Origin: Streptomyces parvus | GTDB taxonomy: Bacteria; Actinomycetota; Actinomycetes; Streptomycetales; Streptomycetaceae | NCBI RefSeq assembly: GCF_032121415.1 | Contig: NZ_CP135078.1 | Coordinates: 62,001 to 126,000 of the forward strand | DNA: 64,000 bases | Direction of reading: 5' to 3' | In this document: in pieces, positions 27,282 through 37,812 of the stretch | How positions within the stretch are numbered: the stretch's first letter is position 1 | Layout of the letters: each line of letters begins with the position of its first letter | Notes under the pieces: model-generated | The model's database searches: none | Told to the model about the DNA's origin: nothing | What the model saw: only the letters and a program-made list of their open reading frames with translations | Position numbers and translations under genes: made by a program

Positions 27282-30200
27282 TCACTCCGGGGAGTCCCAC
27301 TTCTTCCAATTGATCCACTCGCTGTATGGTATGTGGCCTGCCGCATGTCCGCTCTTCAACGTCCCACCCTGAACCTGAGGCAGCGGCTTGCCGTCGCGAC
27401 CGATGATGGCGCCACCGCTGTTAATCACCACATGGTCCACCTTTTGAGAATCAGCACCGTTCGGATCACCTCTGTCTATTCGAATGCTGGCCTGCTTGGG
27501 TCCTCTCCAGACGAACCCATATTTGATCGACCCGCCCTTCTTTACCGAGGCCCTCATGCTCCGAGTCATCTCAGGACCGGTCCAACCAGACGCACGCGGG
27601 ACCTTCCCGGCTGCGCCCTCAGGGAACCATCCGACGCCGTAGGACTTGGGGAGGCCTGATCCACCACCCTTCCCGCCGGGTCGGCGCGCGGCACCGCCCA
27701 TACCGAACATGGCCGCCAAAGCACCTGGAACCAGGTAGCTATCAGACTGCGTATCCATCCCTTGTTCGGCAGCCCAAGCATCATATTGGGCACCGAGATC
27801 ACACCCTCCAGCCTCCTGATTGTCACCCCAGCAGTCCAGATTGAACGGGGTGTACAGAAGTTCCGCCCCGTAGGCAGCATTTCTCAGCAAGCCGAGCAGA
27901 GACTCTCCGACAGGGTCAGGCTTTTGCAGAGAGACGCAGCCGAGGTTACTGCAGACCATCCCGTTGGGCCCGACAACAAAAGTGGTGACTCCTCCGCCGC
28001 CCCCGCTCCCGCCCCCACTGCCGTTGGTGCCACCAGAGCCGCCGCTGGGCGACGTGCCGTTGTAACCCGGGCCGCCGTCTCCGGGAGGTGAGCTGCTGTT
28101 GGTCGGGAACGCTGGGTCGGGTTTGCCGCTGTTGTCCCCCGGCTGGCATCTGCCGTTACCCGGGTCCAGGCAGGTTCCGGTCGGGTCGGAGTTCGTGGCC
28201 GGGGACTGGCCGGCGTAGCTGTAGCCGTTGAGCGTCTGGTGCTTGTCGATTTCGAGCAGCGGGTCGACGCTGATGAACTGGCCGATGCCCGGGTCGTACG
28301 CGCGAGCGCCGATGTGGGTCAGTCCCGTCGCGGAGTCCGTCGGCTTGCCCAGGAACGTCTTGTCGTCTGGCCAGGAAGTCGGTTTGGGCCCGCGCGGAGC
28401 GCCGAACGGTGTGCTGTAGCGCTTGGTGGCGGCTTGTGTGGTGGCGTCGGTGGCGATGCTGCTTGTGCCGTGGTGGTCGGCGGCCAGGAAGCTGAGCTTG
28501 GTGCCGCCCGTGCCCGACGTGGCCGTGCGGACGGCAAGCGTCTGACCTGCGGCGCTGTAGTAGCGGGTGCCGGTGACCGTCTTCGCGGCGCCCTTTACGG
28601 TGAGGCGCACCTCGGTCGAGCCGAGGTAGAGGACCGTGTCTCCGTCGCCGGTCGCGCGGCGGATCAGCAGTTCCCCGTCCGCGTCGTACAGGTAGCCGGT
28701 GCCCAGCGCGGGCTTGGTCCCGGCCGCCGGTTCGGTGGTGGAGGCCAGTTCGCCCTCGGAGTTCCACGCCAGGGTCTGGTTGGCCTGGGTGCCGGGGCGG
28801 GTGGTCGTGTTGCCCGCCAGGTCGTAGCTGTACGTGGCGGCCTTGGCCCCGGTGGTCTTCACCAGGGGGTGGGGCTGGCCGGTCGGCGTCTTGTACTCGT
28901 AGTTGGTGGTCGCGTCGCCGGTCGCGGTGTGGGTGGTCTCGGTGCTGCGCTGGCCCGCGCTGTTGTACGTGTAGCTCGTCCAGTACGGCGCAGCGCCGTC
29001 GAGGTTGGCCGTGGTGCGGCCGGACGTCGCGCAGTCGGCGGACTTCGGGGTCCAGGCCTCGGTCATGCGACGGTGTGCGTCGTAGGCGAAGCACTGGTTG
29101 TCGGCCTCGGCGGTGCCGCCGAGCGTCGTGGGGTCGAGGATCGACAGTACGTTGCCGGCTTCGTCTCGGGCGAAGTTGAGGTCCTGGAGCATGTACGGGT
29201 GGGTCTGGTCCGTGACATGGCTGCGGGTGAGCCGGCCGGTCCCCGGCTCGTACTTGTTGGTGATGTAGGTGCTCTTCGCGCCCGCTCCCAGCGAGAGCTG
29301 TTCGACCTGGCCGATGGCGGAGTACGTGACGCCAAGCAGGTAGGTGCTGGTGCCCGAGAGCTCCGTCACCAGACCGGTGGAGTTGTACTTGGGCGAGACG
29401 ATCTCAGCGGTGAGGCCGCCGGCTCCCGGCTCCTTGGTGTTGGCGACGCTCCCGTCCGGGAGGTACGCCGTTCCGAACGTGAGGGTGGAGGTGACGGCCC
29501 CGGAGGTGACCAGCGGGTCATCGGCCGGCAGCACGACGTCGGTGCTGGTGGCGCGGCCGAGCGTGTCGTATGCGGTGACCTGCTTCTTGTACTTCTTGCC
29601 TGCGGCTCCGCCCACGTAGCGGGTGGAGGCGTCGGGCTGGCCCTTCAGGAGCGTGTCGTAGGTCCAATCGGCGAGCTTGTTCGCGTCCGACTTTTCGGAC
29701 TGCCACAGGCCGGTCTTGCGGCCCAGTTCGTCGTACCCGTACAGCAGCTTCGCGTTGCGCGCGTCCTTGGTGAGGGCGACCTGGTCCAGGTCGGTGTACT
29801 CGGTGCTGGTGCTGCCCTTGTCCGGGTCGGTCGCGGTGACTTCGCGGCCGAACAGGTCGTAGGTGTAGCTCCACTTGGCGTCGTCGACGCCGGTGATCAC
29901 GGACGGTTTGCCGTCCCGGGTGTAGTCGTACTTCACCCGGGTGTACGGGGTGCCGGTCGCGGCCCCGTACGCCGTGTCCGTCGGGGTGATGCCCCCGTAG
30001 GTGCGGGTCTCCGTGGTGCGGCCCAGCGCGTCAGTGATGGTGCGCGAGGCGTTTCCGCCCTGGGGGGCGGTGGTGGCGGTCGAGTCGCCCGTGTAGCTGG
30101 TGGTGGTCGACCAGCGGTCCACTCCGAACACGGTGAGCGTGGTCTTCGTGGGCCGGGCAGCCGCGTCAAAGGTTGTCCGGGTCAGCGCCGGGGTGTGGGC

Positions 30201-33200
30201 GTAGGAAGCGCGGGCGTAGGTGCCGTTCGGGGCCTTGAGGTTGTCGTAGATGTCCGCGTAGGTCTCGTAGGCGAGTCCGCGGGAGTCATAGCTGGTGTCG
30301 GTGAGAATCCGGCCGCCGAGGGGGGATTCGGTCTGGGTCTGGAGCGGACGCAGCAGGGCGTCGGCGATGGCGTAACTGGTCTGGTAGGTCTGGCCGTCGG
30401 CCCTGAGAGTGCTGACGGAGGTCCAGGGCTGGCTGTCACGCGCGAAGTTGTAGTTGTACTTCGCCGAGGGCGTGTCGATGCCCTTCGTCCGGTTCGGCGC
30501 CCAGGTGGCGGTGAGGCGGCCCAGCGCGTCGTAGGTGCTCTCGGTCTTCTTGAGGTTGGCGTCGAGTGTGCTGGTTACCGATCCGCGTGCCGGGTCCAGG
30601 TAGGAGTACGACTTGTGGATCTGGCCGTTGGAGGAGACGAGTTTGGGAGACGAGACAATGGTCGAGGTCAGCGGGCCGGCCGCTGCGGGGTAATACGCAG
30701 TAGAGGCGAGTTGACCCTTGGCGTCCACAACAGTGAGCGGGCGGCCAAGAGAGTCGTATGAAGTCTTGCCGATAGCCTGCCAACCACCGTTGGCGGCAGG
30801 GTGACGGTCGGTGGTTCCTGCGGCAGCCGGATACGCCTTGACTCTTCCTGCCCAGGTGGCGAGCCCGCGGGTCGGGGTCTGGGAAGCGGTCCAGCCGGTT
30901 GCGGAGGGGTTGTCGTAGACGGCCGCGGTGTCGGAAAGGACGTTTCCGCGGCTCGCGGAGTTCGCCGGGAGGTTCAGTTTGTCGTCGGTGATGGTCGCCC
31001 CGGCGGAGTCCATGCACGCGGAGCCGACGACGCGCGTACGGGAGACGAGGTTGGTCAGCCCCTCGGAGGGATTACGCGCGTACCACGTGCGGCTACAGGT
31101 TTCGTCGCCTGACTTGGCCATGTCCCCATTCGACTCGGTCCGGGTGACCATGCCGTAGGTGGTGTCGTACGTGTACGTGGTGCTGGTGCGCCGCCAGGTG
31201 TTGCTGACGGGCAGGTAGGTGTTCTGGTACGTGCGCGCGGTGCGGACGAAGTTCGCCTTGGTGTTGGCGTATGAACGCTGCTGGCTTGCGGTCTCGTGGT
31301 ACCAGATGTTGTTGAAGGAGACGGAGACAGGCTCCGCGGCGTTGTAGGTGATCTCCTGGCGCAGGAACCCGGAGTAGACGTCCAGGTCGGTGGCGTCGGA
31401 TGCGTTCAGGCCCGCGACGTCGATCCCCAGGACCTGGGCGCTGCGGGTCGTGCCGTCGAGGCGCTTGTCCCCGTGCATGCCCTGCATGTAAAGGCGCACC
31501 GTCTTGGACTGTGGGTGGTCGGTGTCCCCGGTGTACGTGGTGACCTTCTGGTATCCGCGCCAGCTGGACCAGGTCCGCTCGTCCTGGGGGGTAAAGGGGT
31601 CGTTGTTGTAGTGCCAGCCGGGGTTCTCGTAGGTGTACGAGTTCTCCACCGCGGGGTTCTGGCCCGCGGGGTCGGAGGTGGTGACGGCGAGGACGTTGTA
31701 CTTGTGGAACCAGTCCAGTATCGGTTCGCCGCCGTTGGCCGGCCAGTAGACCGGATAGCACGAGAGGTTGTTGTCGTCCTCCGCCTTGGGCATCTTGCTG
31801 CCCCGGACGCACTGCGGGTCGGAGAGGGTGACCGTGGTGATCGCGCCGGTCTCCGTGGTGACCGTGTTGACGCGGGGGCGGGTCAGCGGGCGGATGTTGT
31901 CCGTGGCGTCGACCCGGTTGGGCCGCATGTGGTAGCCGAATTCCACCGGCGGTACGGTGACGGATCCGCCGTTCTTACCGGTCCGCTGGAGCGACTTGAG
32001 GACGAGCGTCTTGTCCGAGGGGTTGCCGATGTCCCCGCCGTCCAGGAACTGGTACGCGAGCGCGTAGCTGTCCACCGGCTTGTACGCGTCGGGCTCGGCG
32101 GCCGTGGACCACACCTGCGTATCGATGGAGGTGAGCATTTTGCGCGTGAAGAAGGACGGCCCTGTGGCGCGACAGTCGGTCTCACTGGCCGCGCAAATGG
32201 CATCGAAGGGGACGTCCGGCCACCGCTTCGCTGTGTCCTCGGTCAGTGAGGAGCAGTCGTCGGCGGTGCAGCGCTCGCTGTAGTCGAAGGACACCTTCCC
32301 GGACGCGTTGCCAGTGAACAAGGTGTCGGAACGCTGACCGTACTTGATCTCTTGGAGGTAGCCGCCGCGGGTGTACTCGGCGAGCTTGTCCTTGTCGCCG
32401 TTCTTGGCGTAGTGGTTCGTGTCCGCCTTATACCAGTACGTGGAGGCGTTACCGTGGATGTCGGTGACGAGGTCGAGGTTCCAACGCCACGCCTGGACCT
32501 TGGCACGGCCTGAGAAGCTGGTGCCGGAGGAGTATCCGGGCTCGCCGGAGTCGTCGCCGAAGACGGGGACGGTCCAGACGGAGTTGGTCCGCTCCGTGCC
32601 CGCGCCGGGCAGCTTGTTCAGACCGAAGGTATAGACCGTGCCGTCGCCGGTGGTGACCTTCCAGTACTCGCCCTTACCGTCGCCCTTGCCACCAGCGATG
32701 TCGTCGCCATCGTCGTCGTTGGCGGCGCCGGTCTCATGGGTGACCTGGGAGGCGTCGTCGTTCTTCAGACGCCAGACGCCCGAGGCATCGTCCTTGACGA
32801 GTTCCGTCGCCTTGCCGTTCAGAACGAGGGAGGCATTCTCGTACTTCCAGCACTGGTCGACCTTGTCGTCCTGGCCGTCGTCCTCACACGAACCGTACTT
32901 GCGCTCGATGTACGAAGAAGTGAGATCGAACCCTTCGCCCAGCATGGAGCCCTGGTTGTTAGTGTTCGACGTCCGGCCGTCGACACTGCCCGTGTCGTAG
33001 GAGACCGACAGCGAGGGCGCCGGTCCTGCGGCCGCGGGCGGCACGCTGAGGGGGTAGGACCAGGTGAACGATCCCGACGAGCCGCCGGCCTCCCAGCTGG
33101 AGGACGCGGCCAGTGGCGTCGCCTTGTAGTCGCCCGCGCCGGACGCCGGGGTGGCGGACGCCGTCACGGCGAAGACGGCCGCCGAGGACGTGCCGCTCCT

Positions 33201-33950
33201 GGCGGCGGCAGCCCGGGGTACGACCACCTGTGCGGAGAGGGTCTGCGCGACGGTGTCGTTCCGGGACGGCACGGCGGTCTGTGTACGGCACTCCCGCTTC
33301 TGCGGGCTGGTCAGCGCACAGGCGGGCAGTGACACTAGACCGAGGCGCGAGCCCCAGTTTCCGCCGATCGCGTCGGCGAAGGAGGAGTAGTCGACGGTCA
33401 GCCCGGCCTTGCCCGGCGAGTCGACCGCGGCGGTGAACACCACACCGGTGACGCCCGCGCCGCGAGCGGTCTTCTGGTCGAGGACGTTCACGCTGGCGGT
33501 GCCGGCGGCTGCCGGTGCGGGCTTCGCGGCACGGGAGGAGGCCTTCGAAGGGCGAGGCGCGAACAGGGACACGGGTCCGGCGCCCGCCGTTCCCCGCTTC
33601 CCGGATATCTCCTGGTCGCTCCGTGACGGCTTGGGCCAGCGGGACGCGTGCTCGCTGCGGGCCTGTGCCGCCTGCCGGGCGTTAAGGGCCTTGTTCTTCG
33701 CCGCCCGCTCGCGCGCCTTGCTCGTCCCCAGGGCCGGGACGGCCTTGACTTTGCTGATCCGGGGCGCCGGAACGTCGGGACGTCCCAGGGGGTCCGCGGC
33801 CATCGCCATCGGGGCGAGGCCGGCGGGTACGGAGAGGGCGAGCGCCAATGCCCCGACCAGGGGCACGCGGAACCGCCGAGTGCCTCCGGAGCCGAAGCGG
33901 CCTGGCGTGGTGCGCCTCAGGAAGGCGGGAAGAGATCGGGACACGGACAC
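27282..33950 (-). CDS. YD-repeat/RHS-core secreted polymorphic toxin, 2222 aa
   Basis: GTG 33950 behind GGAGAGAAG. A signal peptide lies at about 25-50 (VPLVGALALALSVPAGLAPM). Next comes a SpvB-like beta-rich N-terminal half (SVDGRTSNTNNQGSMLGEGF), then many YD repeats at about 1050-1850 (YDSLGRPLTVVDAKGQ, YDALGRLTATWAPNRT, YDLFGREVTATDPDKG). The RHS core (HIGARAYDPGIGQFISVDPL) lies near 1930 and a Gly/Ser linker follows. The variable C-terminal toxin tip has KVDHVVINSGGAIIGRDGK and HIPYSEWINWKKW near the end. RHS shells encapsulate and deliver the tip. The tip has conserved Asp-His and His residues typical of nuclease-like toxins, but I cannot assign its family. Confidence 0.92.
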   Translation of the reverse strand: MSVSRSLPAFLRRTTPGRFGSGGTRRFRVPLVGALALALSVPAGLAPMAMAADPLGRPDVPAPRISKVKAVPALGTSKARERAAKNKALNARQAAQARSEHASRWPKPSRSDQEISGKRGTAGAGPVSLFAPRPSKASSRAAKPAPAAAGTASVNVLDQKTARGAGVTGVVFTAAVDSPGKAGLTVDYSSFADAIGGNWGSRLGLVSLPACALTSPQKRECRTQTAVPSRNDTVAQTLSAQVVVPRAAAARSGTSSAAVFAVTASATPASGAGDYKATPLAASSSWEAGGSSGSFTWSYPLSVPPAAAGPAPSLSVSYDTGSVDGRTSNTNNQGSMLGEGFDLTSSYIERKYGSCEDDGQDDKVDQCWKYENASLVLNGKATELVKDDASGVWRLKNDDASQVTHETGAANDDDGDDIAGGKGDGKGEYWKVTTGDGTVYTFGLNKLPGAGTERTNSVWTVPVFGDDSGEPGYSSGTSFSGRAKVQAWRWNLDLVTDIHGNASTYWYKADTNHYAKNGDKDKLAEYTRGGYLQEIKYGQRSDTLFTGNASGKVSFDYSERCTADDCSSLTEDTAKRWPDVPFDAICAASETDCRATGPSFFTRKMLTSIDTQVWSTAAEPDAYKPVDSYALAYQFLDGGDIGNPSDKTLVLKSLQRTGKNGGSVTVPPVEFGYHMRPNRVDATDNIRPLTRPRVNTVTTETGAITTVTLSDPQCVRGSKMPKAEDDNNLSCYPVYWPANGGEPILDWFHKYNVLAVTTSDPAGQNPAVENSYTYENPGWHYNNDPFTPQDERTWSSWRGYQKVTTYTGDTDHPQSKTVRLYMQGMHGDKRLDGTTRSAQVLGIDVAGLNASDATDLDVYSGFLRQEITYNAAEPVSVSFNNIWYHETASQQRSYANTKANFVRTARTYQNTYLPVSNTWRRTSTTYTYDTTYGMVTRTESNGDMAKSGDETCSRTWYARNPSEGLTNLVSRTRVVGSACMDSAGATITDDKLNLPANSASRGNVLSDTAAVYDNPSATGWTASQTPTRGLATWAGRVKAYPAAAGTTDRHPAANGGWQAIGKTSYDSLGRPLTVVDAKGQLASTAYYPAAAGPLTSTIVSSPKLVSSNGQIHKSYSYLDPARGSVTSTLDANLKKTESTYDALGRLTATWAPNRTKGIDTPSAKYNYNFARDSQPWTSVSTLRADGQTYQTSYAIADALLRPLQTQTESPLGGRILTDTSYDSRGLAYETYADIYDNLKAPNGTYARASYAHTPALTRTTFDAAARPTKTTLTVFGVDRWSTTTSYTGDSTATTAPQGGNASRTITDALGRTTETRTYGGITPTDTAYGAATGTPYTRVKYDYTRDGKPSVITGVDDAKWSYTYDLFGREVTATDPDKGSTSTEYTDLDQVALTKDARNAKLLYGYDELGRKTGLWQSEKSDANKLADWTYDTLLKGQPDASTRYVGGAAGKKYKKQVTAYDTLGRATSTDVVLPADDPLVTSGAVTSTLTFGTAYLPDGSVANTKEPGAGGLTAEIVSPKYNSTGLVTELSGTSTYLLGVTYSAIGQVEQLSLGAGAKSTYITNKYEPGTGRLTRSHVTDQTHPYMLQDLNFARDEAGNVLSILDPTTLGGTAEADNQCFAYDAHRRMTEAWTPKSADCATSGRTTANLDGAAPYWTSYTYNSAGQRSTETTHTATGDATTNYEYKTPTGQPHPLVKTTGAKAATYSYDLAGNTTTRPGTQANQTLAWNSEGELASTTEPAAGTKPALGTGYLYDADGELLIRRATGDGDTVLYLGSTEVRLTVKGAAKTVTGTRYYSAAGQTLAVRTATSGTGGTKLSFLAADHHGTSSIATDATTQAATKRYSTPFGAPRGPKPTSWPDDKTFLGKPTDSATGLTHIGARAYDPGIGQFISVDPLLEIDKHQTLNGYSYAGQSPATNSDPTGTCLDPGNGRCQPGDNSGKPDPAFPTNSSSPPGDGGPGYNGTSPSGGSGGTNGSGGGSGGGGGVTTFVVGPNGMVCSNLGCVSLQKPDPVGESLLGLLRNAAYGAELLYTPFNLDCWGDNQEAGGCDLGAQYDAWAAEQGMDTQSDSYLVPGALAAMFGMGGAARRPGGKGGGSGLPKSYGVGWFPEGAAGKVPRASGWTGPEMTRSMRASVKKGGSIKYGFVWRGPKQASIRIDRGDPNGADSQKVDHVVINSGGAIIGRDGKPLPQVQGGTLKSGHAAGHIPYSEWINWKKWDSPE

Positions 33951-34017
33951 GTCTTCTCTCCGGGAGCGGCAGCCGAACCGCTCGCGGGCGGGACAGCAGG
34001 GTGGAGTGCGGGGGTGC

Positions 34018-34052
34018 GGGCGTGACCGGCGCGTACGGAGCCGGTCACGCCC
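34018..34052. terminator. Hairpin between LamG and toxin genes
   Basis: GGGCGTGACCGGC (34018-34030) pairs perfectly over 13 bp with 34040-34052 around a 9-nt loop, just after the LamG stop codon. No U tract, as is usual in streptomycetes; it may attenuate transcription into the toxin gene. Confidence 0.75.
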
Positions 34053-34077
34053 GAGAGTGCGGGGTGCGCGGTGGAGC

Positions 34078-37000
34078 TCAGGTTCCGACGACGTCGGAGA
34101 CCTGCTCGCTGTCGCTCAGCGCTCCCGCCCAGAGGCGGATGTCGTTGAGCCGGCCGGGGAGGAAGTTGCCCCAGGATCCGAGATAGCCCTTGCCGGCCGC
34201 GAGTTCTCCGGTTCCGGCCTGTGCGGAGTAGGCGACGCCGTCGCTGGTCTGCTGGTCGGACGTGAGATACAGCTGGATCGTCCGGTCCTGCGCGTTGTAG
34301 ACGCCGGTGAGGCGGGTCTCCGAATCCACCAGGGCTTCTTCCATGCTCTGCACGGATGTGCCGCTGCCGTCCGCGGTCAGGCGTCCGAAGTTCCAGCGGC
34401 CGACGGGAACGGTGACGGTCTTGAAGTTGCCGTTCTCGTCGACGACCGGATCGCCGTTCTCGTCGTATTCCGGTTCCTGTCTCGTGCCGGTCTTCTCGAA
34501 CCACAGGCTCCATGAGGAGCCGGTCGCGGTGCGCTGGCCCAGAACCTGTGCCTTGTAGCCGTTCGGCTTCGTCAGGATCTTCGCCCCGTCGACCACGGCC
34601 TGTGCGGTGACGGTGAAGGACCCCGAGTCGTCCACCACCGGGCCGGCTGTCGTACCCGCTCCGGCGGTGCCATCGAGCTCCAGTCCCTCATCAGTCAGCG
34701 AAGCGCCCGAGGAGAGGGCCAGGGCACGGCCGTAGCCCGAGACACCGTCCTTCAGGGACGTCCCCTGCGCTCCGGCAGGTTCCCACGCGGCGACGAGTTC
34801 GACCGAGGCCTTGCCGTCGGCGGCCACCAGGGCGCTCTCCTGCGCCACCTGCGGCCCGGTCAGGGCCTCCTGCCATACGGCTGCCTCGTCGATCACTCCG
34901 GGGAAATAGTCGCTGTACACGCTCGACCAGTGAACCCGGCCTATCTGCAGAGCCCCTGTGGCGGCCCAAGCCGTCGTGAACGGCGTGGTGCCCTGCAACT
35001 CCCCGTTCACGTAGAGGCTGATCGTGTTGTCGGCGGCGTTGAACACTCCGGCCAGGTGCGTCCATACCAGCGGCACCGCAGGGTTCTTCGACTCGACTCT
35101 CTGATAGGAGAACGGCGTGCCGACGGCGGCATCGCTGTTCACCTCACGGAAGGACCACTTCTTGCTGGTGTGCTCGTACCCCAGATAGAAGGGGCTGCGG
35201 TTGACGCCGTCCTGGCCGAATACCGTGGCGTTGCGCGTCGGGGTGTCCATGCGCACCCATGCGGCGACGGTGTACGAGGCCCTGGTGTCGATGACAGGCC
35301 CGTTGGTGGCCGCGTAGGACGTGGTGCCGTTCAGCTTGAGGCCGCTGTCGGTTGTCTTGACGGCAGGCGCGGTCTCGGTCGCGGGGGTGACGGTGACCTC
35401 GCCCCGGCGTCCTTGGTCGGTGCGGGTCGCTCCACCGGTCAGGTTCGCGTCGTCGCGCAGGCTCGGATCAGCGGTGGAGGTGTCCAGGGCTGCGCCGGAC
35501 GCTTCGGCGAAGTTCCAGCGGGCGACAGGGCCGTCGCCTTCCTTGACCACGAAGTCGACGGAGTTGCCGGCACCGGGGTAGTAGTTGTCCTTCGCTTCGG
35601 CATGCAGGGTCATCGTGCCGGAGACAGGAGGTACGGGGAAGATCTTCGCGGTGGCTCCCGGCACGTAGGAGGACCAACCTGAGCTGTAGGACCCGCTGGT
35701 CAGCTTGTAGCGATAGCCGATGTTCACGTCGCCGGGCGCCGGGCCGAGCGTGAAGGAGCCCGCCTTGCCCGGTTTGCCGTGCGGGACGCAGTCGTTCGGC
35801 GTGCAGGGAGTGTAGGAGTCCGCCCCGGTGCTGTTGAATGTGATGGTCGGCGGCTTCGGCGCCTGACTATCGATCTTGAAGTAGCACCATCCCGTGGTGG
35901 AGCCGTTGGACGGTCCGGCCAGCCATTCGGAGGCGTAGTGGGACCGTGTCCATGCGCGCATACGTAGGAGCGTGTTCTCCGGCAGGGTTGGGGTGGTGTA
36001 GGTGACCTTCACGTTGTCGCCGACGTATCCGCTGCTGGGACGGACGGCCTCGCTCATCGCGTTGACCCAGGTGCCGTCGCTCTGCTTCTTGTCCACATCC
36101 ATGGCCACGCGGAGCTTCGCGCCGGACTCGCCGCCGGAAGCCGTCTGAGGTGTCGCGGTCAGTTGGGGGGTGGCGTCGGTGACGATCGCCGGTGCGGATT
36201 CGACCGTGTTGCAGTCGTGGGATGTGCCCACCACGGGACCGATGTTGCTGGGCTTGGCCGGCTTGCCCACGTAGTCGACGCTCAGGACGGCGTCGTCGTC
36301 GAACCGTTTCCATGCGATCGTGTCGGACTCGTCCTTGGCCATCAGCATGAGCGTCAGCCGGGGGATCTTCCCGTCGGCGAAGCTGCGGACGGTCGGGGTG
36401 AGGTTCTCGTCGGGCTCCGGCGCGTAGTCGTGGAACTCGATGGGTGCGCGCGGCTGGGACGGCGTGCAGTGGGTGCCACGACCGGCCGAAACGTTGCGGT
36501 CGCCCATCTGGTCGAGCTTCTTGGGGCCGGGCCACCTCGATGACGAGGAGATGTTGTTCGTACGCTCCAGGTCGACCCAGCGCGCGTCGCACGAGAACGA
36601 CCACGTCTCCGTGACGGCGAAGGTGGCGTCCAGGACGTGCTTGCCCTTGAGCTTTCCGGGGTCGAACTCGAAGTACATGCGGTTCACGTAGCCGTTGCCG
36701 CAGTAGTACGAGACGCCTCCGATGACCGCCGAACCGCACTTGCCGACGCTCATGCCGTTGTCGCCACCGGAGAAGTTCCAGAACACATCGCCGTCCGACG
36801 AGAGCACCGTGCGCTCGGAGTCGTTAAGTTCGACCGGCGGGTCGATGTAGAGCGGGAAGTCCCTCTCATCGGTGCTGGACAGCATCTCGGCGTCGGGCTC
36901 GACCGTCATCGTCGAGTCCGTGAAGCGAAGATCCATCACCGAGGACGCATCACCCGGGCCCGGGCCGGCCAGTCGGTCTGTCTCCTCCACGGGGCCGACC

Positions 37001-37812
37001 GGTACGGGCTCACCCGCAGGAGGCCCGACGGGAGAGGCGCGCTGGAGCGACCTCTGGGCAGAAGCGGCGGCAGTGCCGTCGCCGGCGGAGTCCCACATCC
37101 GGGCGGCGGGCGAGCGGAAGACCGGTCGGCCGTTGCCGTCCAACGCTTCCGCTCCCCCGCCGGCGCCAGCGCGAATCGTCAGCCCGTTCGCGCCGAATCG
37201 GTACTCGATCGCCTTGAGCGCCGGGTTCGCTGCCGCTTCGGGCGTCTCCACCTCCAGCACCTGCCGGAAGCCCTCGACAGTCGCGGTGAGGATCAGATTC
37301 ACGTCCGGCAGGACGTCCTCGTAGACCGCGTGTTCTCCGTCGAGACGTGGCGCGGGCAGTGCACCAGGCCAGCCGAGCGATACGGAGTGCCTGCCCTCGG
37401 CGATGGTGACGAGGTCCGCTCCATCACCCCCGCCGGAGAACGAGAGGTCCACAGCGGCCGCGGCAGGACCGACCGACCCGTCTGTATGGCGCACCAGAGT
37501 CGGGTCGGGTTCCACCCACTTCCCCTGAAGAGCCACACGGACCGGAGCGATGGATTTCTCCATCGTGAACGTCGTCCCGTCCGGGTTGGCGAAGACCGTT
37601 TCCCGCTCGGAGCGCTCCTCCACAACTTCCACACGTTCGCCCGCCGCCACGGCCGCGGCCGAAGCCCGGAGCTCCGGCGAACCCAAGTCGGCCGGACGGG
37701 AAGGCAACGCCGCTGCCTGCGAGTTCAACGCAGGAACCACGCTCAACATGGCGGACAGAACGGCCGTCACACACACACCGTGACGCGCTCGACGCCACAC
37801 CCCACCAGTCAC
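34078..37812 (-). CDS. Secreted LamG-domain protein, 1244 aa
   Basis: GTG 37812, with a signal peptide (HGVCVTAVLSAMLSVVPALN). The N-terminal module contains VFANPDGTTFTMEKSIAPVR and WVEPDPTLVRHTDGSVG. A middle region follows, then two concanavalin-like LamG domains at about 790-960 and 1010-1230 (SYVTVAAWVRM-type strand SYTVAAWVRMDTPTRNATVF; LQIGRVHWSSVYSDYFPGVI). It sits directly upstream of, and co-directional with, the YD-repeat toxin, a common streptomycete arrangement. It probably acts as an adhesion or delivery partner at the cell surface. Its N-terminal module resembles the start of the protein at 40051. Confidence 0.9.
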   Translation of the reverse strand: MTGGVWRRARHGVCVTAVLSAMLSVVPALNSQAAALPSRPADLGSPELRASAAAVAAGERVEVVEERSERETVFANPDGTTFTMEKSIAPVRVALQGKWVEPDPTLVRHTDGSVGPAAAAVDLSFSGGGDGADLVTIAEGRHSVSLGWPGALPAPRLDGEHAVYEDVLPDVNLILTATVEGFRQVLEVETPEAAANPALKAIEYRFGANGLTIRAGAGGGAEALDGNGRPVFRSPAARMWDSAGDGTAAASAQRSLQRASPVGPPAGEPVPVGPVEETDRLAGPGPGDASSVMDLRFTDSTMTVEPDAEMLSSTDERDFPLYIDPPVELNDSERTVLSSDGDVFWNFSGGDNGMSVGKCGSAVIGGVSYYCGNGYVNRMYFEFDPGKLKGKHVLDATFAVTETWSFSCDARWVDLERTNNISSSSRWPGPKKLDQMGDRNVSAGRGTHCTPSQPRAPIEFHDYAPEPDENLTPTVRSFADGKIPRLTLMLMAKDESDTIAWKRFDDDAVLSVDYVGKPAKPSNIGPVVGTSHDCNTVESAPAIVTDATPQLTATPQTASGGESGAKLRVAMDVDKKQSDGTWVNAMSEAVRPSSGYVGDNVKVTYTTPTLPENTLLRMRAWTRSHYASEWLAGPSNGSTTGWCYFKIDSQAPKPPTITFNSTGADSYTPCTPNDCVPHGKPGKAGSFTLGPAPGDVNIGYRYKLTSGSYSSGWSSYVPGATAKIFPVPPVSGTMTLHAEAKDNYYPGAGNSVDFVVKEGDGPVARWNFAEASGAALDTSTADPSLRDDANLTGGATRTDQGRRGEVTVTPATETAPAVKTTDSGLKLNGTTSYAATNGPVIDTRASYTVAAWVRMDTPTRNATVFGQDGVNRSPFYLGYEHTSKKWSFREVNSDAAVGTPFSYQRVESKNPAVPLVWTHLAGVFNAADNTISLYVNGELQGTTPFTTAWAATGALQIGRVHWSSVYSDYFPGVIDEAAVWQEALTGPQVAQESALVAADGKASVELVAAWEPAGAQGTSLKDGVSGYGRALALSSGASLTDEGLELDGTAGAGTTAGPVVDDSGSFTVTAQAVVDGAKILTKPNGYKAQVLGQRTATGSSWSLWFEKTGTRQEPEYDENGDPVVDENGNFKTVTVPVGRWNFGRLTADGSGTSVQSMEEALVDSETRLTGVYNAQDRTIQLYLTSDQQTSDGVAYSAQAGTGELAAGKGYLGSWGNFLPGRLNDIRLWAGALSDSEQVSDVVGT

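Noticed and set aside
28239..30761. 840-codon open frame on the plus strand
   Set aside because: Antisense to the YD-repeat region; the Gly/Val/Arg-rich product only mirrors repeated codons.
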